A stretch of 64,000 nucleotides of DNA from Candidatus Protoclostridium gallicola (GTDB lineage Bacteria; Bacillota; Clostridia; Christensenellales; Pumilibacteraceae). The notes beneath the pieces were generated by a model, which worked only from the letters and a program-made list of their open reading frames with translations, did no database searches and had not been told where the DNA came from. The position numbers and the translations under genes were made by a program. Below are positions 60,372 through 64,000 of this stretch, in pieces (the stretch's first letter is position 1; every line of letters begins with the position of its first letter). The stretch lies in contig CAJFLE010000001.1 of the NCBI GenBank assembly GCA_904387375.1, positions 293,121-357,120 on the forward strand, written 5' to 3'.

Positions 60372-61669
60372 GCAAGCGCATACTGATCGTTTCCCTTGCC
60401 GTGACGGTGCTGGTGCTGCTGGTCTTTTCAGTCACGTCGGTGGAGATCTATCACAACATTTCTGTCGAAGAGGCCGACGAGGCTCTGGAAACTTATATGA
60501 GCATATACGAAAACGGCGCGTACTCCGCAGATCAGAACGGAGTGGACGCGCTTTCTTCCGTTTTGGGCGGCGTGCGGGTGACGTTTTTCACGTCCGACGG
60601 CTCGCTGATCGCCGATTCCGGGTCGCCGATCATACCGGATACGTCTATAAGCGACTCGGATATGAATACGCTGAAAATAGCCAGCGAGCTGTTTTCCAAG
60701 CGCGACAGTGAAATTACGGAAACAGAAGTCATGTATTACAAGCGGTCGGGCGACGTCATAGTACGCATTTCCGTAGTCATTCCCTCCACGCTGGCGATGT
60801 ACGGCAGGGCGCTTCCCCACCTCATCGTGTTTCTGATTCTCGACGTGCTGCTGTGCACGCTGCTCACGTGGCTGGCGACGTCGTTCATACTGCGCCCCGT
60901 CAAGGAACTTGCAGCCTCGGCGATAGGCACAAACGAGGAAATCAAAGCAAATTACAAGGAGCTGCAGCCCGTTGCCGACGTCATAAACAAAAAGAACGAG
61001 AGCGTCAGGCAGATGCAGTCAAGCAAAGACGAATTTATCGCCAACGTGACGCACGAAATGAATACGCCGCTCACTTCCATACGCGGCTTCGCGGAGCTCA
61101 TCGCCTCGGGCAGCCTGAACAAGGAAAAGACGCAGAAGGCCGGGAAAACGATCGTGGAGCAGAGCGCACGGCTGTCCGGCATGATCACGCAGATACTGCA
61201 TTTCAGCGCGATAGACGACGACATGCTCGAATCTTACGATGTCGACGTATCCGAACTCGTGCGCGAACTGCTCAGCACATATCAGCCGCTGCTTAAGGAC
61301 AAAAATCTAACGCTGACCTCGGATATCGAGGACGGCTGCATAGTCGCGACGCGGCGGGAACGCGTCACCGAGATACTCGACAATCTCGTGAGCAACGCGG
61401 CGAAATACAACGTGCGGAACGGAAAAATCAGCGTCACGCTGCGCGGCGGGAAGCTGACCGTGGCGGACACGGGCATCGGAATCGCCCGCGAAGAACTGCC
61501 GCACGTATTCAGCCGTTTCTATACCGTGGACAAATCGCACGGGGAAAACGTGGGATTCGGGCTCGGGCTGTCCATAGTGCGCAAGATCTGCGACCGCAGC
61601 GGCTGGAAGCTCGGCGTGGACAGCACGCCGGGCGAAGGCACCGAGTTCTCGGTTAATTTCAGAGGATAA
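60368..61669 (+). CDS. Sensor histidine kinase (PhoR-like)
   Basis: A 433-residue membrane kinase: TM1 (about 5-25), an extracytoplasmic domain of about 120 residues, TM2 (about 151-174), a short linker, the H box ANVTHEMNTPLTSIRG with His229, and the ATPase domain with N box LDNLVSNAAKYN, G1 VADTGIGI, F-like HVFSRFY and G2 GFGLGLS. It pairs with the preceding regulator by a 4-base overlap. The ligand is unknown; context suggests phosphate. Confidence 0.95.
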   Translation: MSKRILIVSLAVTVLVLLVFSVTSVEIYHNISVEEADEALETYMSIYENGAYSADQNGVDALSSVLGGVRVTFFTSDGSLIADSGSPIIPDTSISDSDMNTLKIASELFSKRDSEITETEVMYYKRSGDVIVRISVVIPSTLAMYGRALPHLIVFLILDVLLCTLLTWLATSFILRPVKELAASAIGTNEEIKANYKELQPVADVINKKNESVRQMQSSKDEFIANVTHEMNTPLTSIRGFAELIASGSLNKEKTQKAGKTIVEQSARLSGMITQILHFSAIDDDMLESYDVDVSELVRELLSTYQPLLKDKNLTLTSDIEDGCIVATRRERVTEILDNLVSNAAKYNVRNGKISVTLRGGKLTVADTGIGIAREELPHVFSRFYTVDKSHGENVGFGLGLSIVRKICDRSGWKLGVDSTPGEGTEFSVNFRG

Positions 61670-61671
61670 TC

Positions 61672-62163
61672 ATGGCCGATAAAACCGTAAAAACCAACGC
61701 CGAGCGTATGCTCGACAAGATGAAGATAGCGCATAAGGAATATCTGTACGACGGCTCGCAGGCGCTCAGCGGCGTCGAAGTGGCCGCGCTGCTCGGACAG
61801 GACGTGAGGCGCGTGTTCAAAACGCTTGTCACCGTCGGAAAGAGCGGTGCGCATTACGTGTTCATGATACCGGTTGCCGAAGAGCTCGATCTCAAAAAGG
61901 CGGCCAGAGCGGTCGGCGAAAAGTCGGTGGAAATGGTAAAGTCCAAAGAACTGCTGCCGCTCACGGGCTACGTTCACGGCGGCTGCTCCCCTATCGGTAT
62001 GAAAAAGTTTTTCCGCACGACCGTTCACGAAAGCGCAAAAGACTGTTCCGAAATAATTTTCAGCGGCGGGAAAATAGGCTGCCAGATCGAAACGAGTCCG
62101 GAAAATCTCGCGAAAGCCGTGCGGTTCGGATATGCCGACATCGTCAAACGCGGCGAGGGATGA
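61672..62163 (+). CDS. ybaK: YbaK/EbsC-type aminoacyl-tRNA deacylase
   Basis: A 163-residue YbaK-family editing protein; E. coli YbaK hydrolyses Cys-tRNA-Pro. The chain has TNAERMLDKMKIAHKEYLYD, the GQDVRRVFKTLVTVGK block with the catalytic Lys, and the YVHGGCSPIGMKKFF motif. Two bases after the kinase stop, so it belongs to the same operon although its role is unrelated to phosphate sensing. Confidence 0.93.
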   Translation: MADKTVKTNAERMLDKMKIAHKEYLYDGSQALSGVEVAALLGQDVRRVFKTLVTVGKSGAHYVFMIPVAEELDLKKAARAVGEKSVEMVKSKELLPLTGYVHGGCSPIGMKKFFRTTVHESAKDCSEIIFSGGKIGCQIETSPENLAKAVRFGYADIVKRGEG

Positions 62164-62223
62164 ACCGCCGAACAATAAGCGCAAATTTATCCGAATTTTT
62201 TATCGAAAACCCGCGCGAAATCC

Positions 62224-62252
62224 TTGCGTATTGCCGCGTTTTATGGTATAAT
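62224..62252 (+). promoter_or_regulatory. Sigma-A promoter for tRNA-Glu
   Basis: TTGCGT (62224-62229) and TATAAT (62247-62252) with a 17-base spacer, 16 bases before the tRNA 5' end. Confidence 0.82.
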
Positions 62253-62268
62253 GCGCAAAGTTGAATGT

Positions 62269-62343
62269 GCCACATTAGTCTAGCGGTTAGGACGCTGGCC
62301 TCTCACGCCGGAAACAGGGGTTCGATTCCCCTATGTGGTACCA
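62269..62343 (+). tRNA. tRNA-Glu (anticodon CTC), CCA encoded
   Basis: A full cloverleaf can be drawn: acceptor GCCACAT/ATGTGGT (first pair G-T), D arm GTCT-AGCGGTTA-GGAC, anticodon stem CTGGC/GCCGG with loop CTCTCAC (anticodon CTC, reads GAG), T arm AGGGG/CCCCT with loop TTCGATT, discriminator A and an encoded CCA. Sequence type matches bacterial tRNA-Glu. It has its own promoter and a terminator 6 bases downstream. Confidence 0.96.
62326..62343 (+). repeat. Direct repeat copy 1 (tRNA-Glu 3' end)
   Basis: The 18 bases TTCCCCTATGTGGTACCA, forming the 3' T-arm, acceptor strand and CCA of the tRNA, recur exactly at 62503-62520. Confidence 0.9.
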
Positions 62344-62502
62344 AAAAATGACGATACGCCATCAGACGTGTCGTCGTTTTTTATACCGCACGGCAGAGAG
62401 AACCGCGAGCGCACGAAAAGCTGTGTTCATCATTCAAGTATTTTCGCGAGCGGGTTCGTTCAGCCGAGCGCGCAGCGCGAACGCCACGAGCGTATGCGAG
62501 TT
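62344..62502 (+). other. Segment between duplicated tRNA 3' ends
   Basis: 159 bases between the two copies of the tRNA-Glu 3' end. It contains the first terminator and then GC-rich DNA with no credible gene. The arrangement looks like a small insertion that used the tRNA 3' end as its attachment site, or the remains of one; a partial tandem duplication of the tRNA locus is the alternative. Confidence 0.5.
62350..62382 (+). terminator. Terminator after tRNA-Glu
   Basis: GACGATACG (62350-62358) pairs with CGTGTCGTC (62367-62375) with one G-T pair, loop of 8, followed by GTTTTTT. Confidence 0.85.
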
Positions 62503-62520
62503 TTCCCCTATGTGGTACCA
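62503..62520 (+). repeat. Direct repeat copy 2 (orphan tRNA-Glu 3' end)
   Basis: Exact 18-base copy of 62326-62343. The bases before it do not form the rest of a tRNA, so it is an orphan 3' end. It is followed 6 bases later by another terminator. Confidence 0.9.
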
Positions 62521-62526
62521 GACGTA

Positions 62527-62568
62527 AATAATACGAACACCGAAAAGTCAGGGTTCGTATTATTTTTT
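62527..62568 (+). terminator. Second terminator downstream of the orphan tRNA 3' end
   Basis: AATAATACGAAC (62527-62538) pairs perfectly with GTTCGTATTATT (62553-62564), loop of 14, then a T run. It may be the original terminator of the tRNA gene. Confidence 0.75.
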
Positions 62569-62733
62569 GCATCGGACTATTTCGGGATCATATACAGATG
62601 GTAGTAAAAAGAGAAGTTCCTCTCAATTTCGTCCTTTCCGTTGTGGCTCGTTTTAGCATAGGCGGAAGCGAAAGTCAACAGTCGGTAAATCGTCGCTTAA
62701 AACCTTATTATCTTTATCCCATGGACGCATAAT

Positions 62734-62759
62734 GCGCCGGGCAGATAACTGCTCGGCGC
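62734..62759. repeat. Inverted repeat (possible terminator)
   Basis: GCGCCGGGCAG and CTGCTCGGCGC form an 11-bp stem with one G-T pair and loop ATAA. No long T tract follows on either strand. Confidence 0.5.
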
Positions 62760-62773
62760 TTAAGCGACAAAGA

Positions 62774-62803
62774 GACGGCCGTACGGATATCCGTGCGGCC
62801 GTC
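62774..62803 (-). terminator. Probable terminator downstream of the GH3 gene
   Basis: A near-perfect palindrome: GACGGCCG-T-ACGGAT with ATCCGT-G-CGGCCGTC. On the minus strand it is followed by TCTTTG. It lies 50 bases after the GH3 stop. Confidence 0.6.
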
Positions 62804-62853
62804 CATTCATAACGATCGTTTATCGATAAATCGAAAAATTATCGCCGGAGATG

Positions 62854-64000
62854 TCAGGCGTGCTTACGCTGTTTTCTTATGCTCATTACAAGCATTACGA
62901 TACTGCCTACCGCAAGAACCGCAAATACTGCCAGCAGCACGATAACAAGAACTTTCCACCACGGCATAATAAGCACTATATCCGCTCTGCCGATATTCAT
63001 CGCATGGCTGCGCGAAATGGAGAACGCTATACGTTTTGCCGCAGTCTGGCATGCAGTCACGATTGCGGGGTCGTCGTCAAGTCCGTCGAGCGTAGCCATT
63101 CCCGAGCTGTATCCGTCCCAAAGATCCTGTCCGGCAAGGACTCCGAGGCGGTAGTCCATATATTTGGCCGAAACGGAGCAGTCGGTTATCGCAGCGCCTT
63201 TCATGCCCCACTCGTCGCGCAGAATGCCTGTCATAAGACCGCGATGTGCACCAGACCATATCACGCCGATGCGGTTGAACGAACTCATGACTCCGAGTCC
63301 TCCGCCACGTACCGAGCCTTCAAAGCCTTCGAGATATACTTCGCGGATGGCCTGTTCGTTTGACCATGTGCTTATGCCGTACCGGCCCTCTTCCTGATCA
63401 TTGAGAGCGAAATGCTTAGTAAATACGTATACGCCCTTGCTTTGGATCGCCGCCACTTCTACTGCGCAGATCTCTCCGGACAGCCAGCCGTCCTCGCTGT
63501 AATACTCGAAGTTTCGACCGCTGTAAGGCGTACGATGAATGTTCGCGCCCGGACCGTATATACCGGAATAGACAGTTTTGCCACTGCCGAGCTCGACTGC
63601 GTGCAGGAAGTCTTCGGCTATGCACTTGCCCATTTCTTCTATCAGGTCGAGATTGAACGTCGCCGCCATAACGTCTTCCGAAGTATAGCACATCGCGCTG
63701 TTACCGCCGATAAGTCCCTTCGTAAAGCCCTGAGGTCCGTTTTCATCGAGCGTACCGGGAAGGCTTATGCTGGGGCACGCCTGCGTAAGATGGAAGCCGT
63801 TGTATATGAGATTAGTCATCTCGTCGTATGGCAGCTGGGAAATAAGCTCGTCCCAACGAGGATCCGAGATGTCCACATCGCAAAGATCCGCGACTTTCAT
63901 CGTTCCGTCCGTATCCATAGCGGGCACTTCGGTTACGTCGGAATAATACAGCCTCTTGTATTCCTCCGCTATCGCTGCCCTGCCGCTTTCTTCGTGCGTC
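62854..64000 (-). CDS. Membrane-anchored GH3 family glycosidase (C-terminal part only)
   Basis: The 381 visible residues are the C-terminus of a larger protein whose frame is open to the window edge. They carry a GH3 (beta-glucosidase-like) catalytic barrel: ENGPQGF, GPGANIHRTPYSGRNFEYYSEDG, TKHFALNDQE and the probable nucleophile Asp in GAAITDCSV. After the barrel comes a single transmembrane helix (PWWKVLVIVLLAVFAVLAV) and a basic tail. In classical GH3 enzymes this domain is N-terminal, so here the order is probably reversed (C-domain first). Substrate not visible. Confidence 0.85.
   Translation of the reverse strand, partial: THEESGRAAIAEEYKRLYYSDVTEVPAMDTDGTMKVADLCDVDISDPRWDELISQLPYDEMTNLIYNGFHLTQACPSISLPGTLDENGPQGFTKGLIGGNSAMCYTSEDVMAATFNLDLIEEMGKCIAEDFLHAVELGSGKTVYSGIYGPGANIHRTPYSGRNFEYYSEDGWLSGEICAVEVAAIQSKGVYVFTKHFALNDQEEGRYGISTWSNEQAIREVYLEGFEGSVRGGGLGVMSSFNRIGVIWSGAHRGLMTGILRDEWGMKGAAITDCSVSAKYMDYRLGVLAGQDLWDGYSSGMATLDGLDDDPAIVTACQTAAKRIAFSISRSHAMNIGRADIVLIMPWWKVLVIVLLAVFAVLAVGSIVMLVMSIRKQRKHA

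Larger units (their letters stand above)
62569..62853. other. Intergenic region before the GH3 gene
   Basis: 285 bases without a gene. Apart from the two hairpins at 62734-62759 and 62774-62803 nothing is evident; the remainder is ordinary non-coding DNA. Confidence 0.6.

Noticed and set aside
62503..62520. A second tRNA-Glu gene
   Set aside because: Only the 3' 18 bases are present; no acceptor 5' strand, D arm or anticodon arm precedes them.
62335..62604. Short plus-strand open frames overlapping the tRNA 3' end
   Set aside because: They cross a tRNA, a terminator and a repeat, lack a ribosome site and look random in composition.
1..64000. CRISPR arrays, transposases, integrases, toxin-antitoxin or restriction systems
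   Set aside because: I looked for regular repeats, DDE/integrase motifs and typical defence gene pairs and saw none; gene content is core metabolism and sporulation throughout.

Overview
The window is a 64-kb stretch of chromosome from an endospore-forming bacterium of the Firmicutes (Bacillota), most likely a member of the Clostridia. The evidence is a complete eight-gene spoIIIA operon, spoIVB, a SpoIIM-like protein, a DacF-type carboxypeptidase, a BofA-like protein, the MEP isoprenoid genes, and textbook Firmicutes gene orders (rimP-nusA-ylxR-ylxQ-infB-rbfA, rpsB-tsf-pyrH-frr-uppS-cdsA-dxr-rseP, dprA-topA-trmFO-hslV-hslU). Base composition is moderately GC-rich and even throughout. Coding density is very high, and most neighbouring genes overlap by 1-26 bases.

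Layout, left to right; almost everything to 57.8 kb is on the minus strand. 0-2 kb: scpB (cut by the edge), scpA and an M50 protease, driven by a promoter at about 2.03 kb. 2-5 kb: dacF, spoIIM-like and spoIVB, the last two preceded by good sigma-E-like and sigma-G-like promoters. 5-13.4 kb: nusB-folD-xseA-xseB-ispA-dxs-nadK-argR-recN, one operon starting at a promoter whose leader contains a strong intrinsic terminator before nusB. 13.4-18 kb: spoIIIAA-AH. 18-19.1 kb: a plus-strand amidase-fold protein with two peptidoglycan-binding domains. 19.1-29.4 kb: rimP-nusA-ylxR-ylxQ-infB-rbfA-nrnA-truB-ribF-TIM barrel-pepQ-efp, from a consensus promoter at 29.35 kb to a bidirectional terminator at 19.1 kb. 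29.4-36.5 kb: frr-uppS-cdsA-dxr-rseP-ispG and a PolC-like gene lacking the polymerase. 36.5-39.1 kb: rpsB-tsf-pyrH. 39.1-41.5 kb: ruvX-DUF1292, and iscS with a small Cys-rich protein. 41.5-55.4 kb: a membrane protein, yifB, dprA, topA, trmFO, hslV, hslU, hisS, aspS and glyA. 55.4-57.8 kb: rplS, the bofA-like gene and a ferritin-like gene.

From 58 kb the plus strand carries a Na/Pi-cotransporter-like gene, a response regulator, a histidine kinase and a YbaK-type deacylase in one operon. A tRNA-Glu(CTC) follows, and its 3' end is duplicated 177 bp downstream. The window closes with the C-terminal part of a membrane-anchored GH3 glycosidase on the minus strand.

The window is mostly core housekeeping and sporulation DNA; I see no phage, transposase, CRISPR or defence island. 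The observations most worth following are: (1) a 497-residue protein at the normal polC position that keeps the PolC N-terminal/OB region and an exonuclease-like domain in which all four DEDD catalytic residues appear substituted; (2) a terminator between the nusB promoter and nusB; (3) iscS, ruvX and probably spoIVB, whose promoters lie so close to the ATG that the mRNAs should be leaderless; (4) an amidase-fold protein that has lost a zinc-ligand histidine; and (5) the duplicated tRNA-Glu 3' end. All functional statements are read from sequence and family knowledge; no searches were run.
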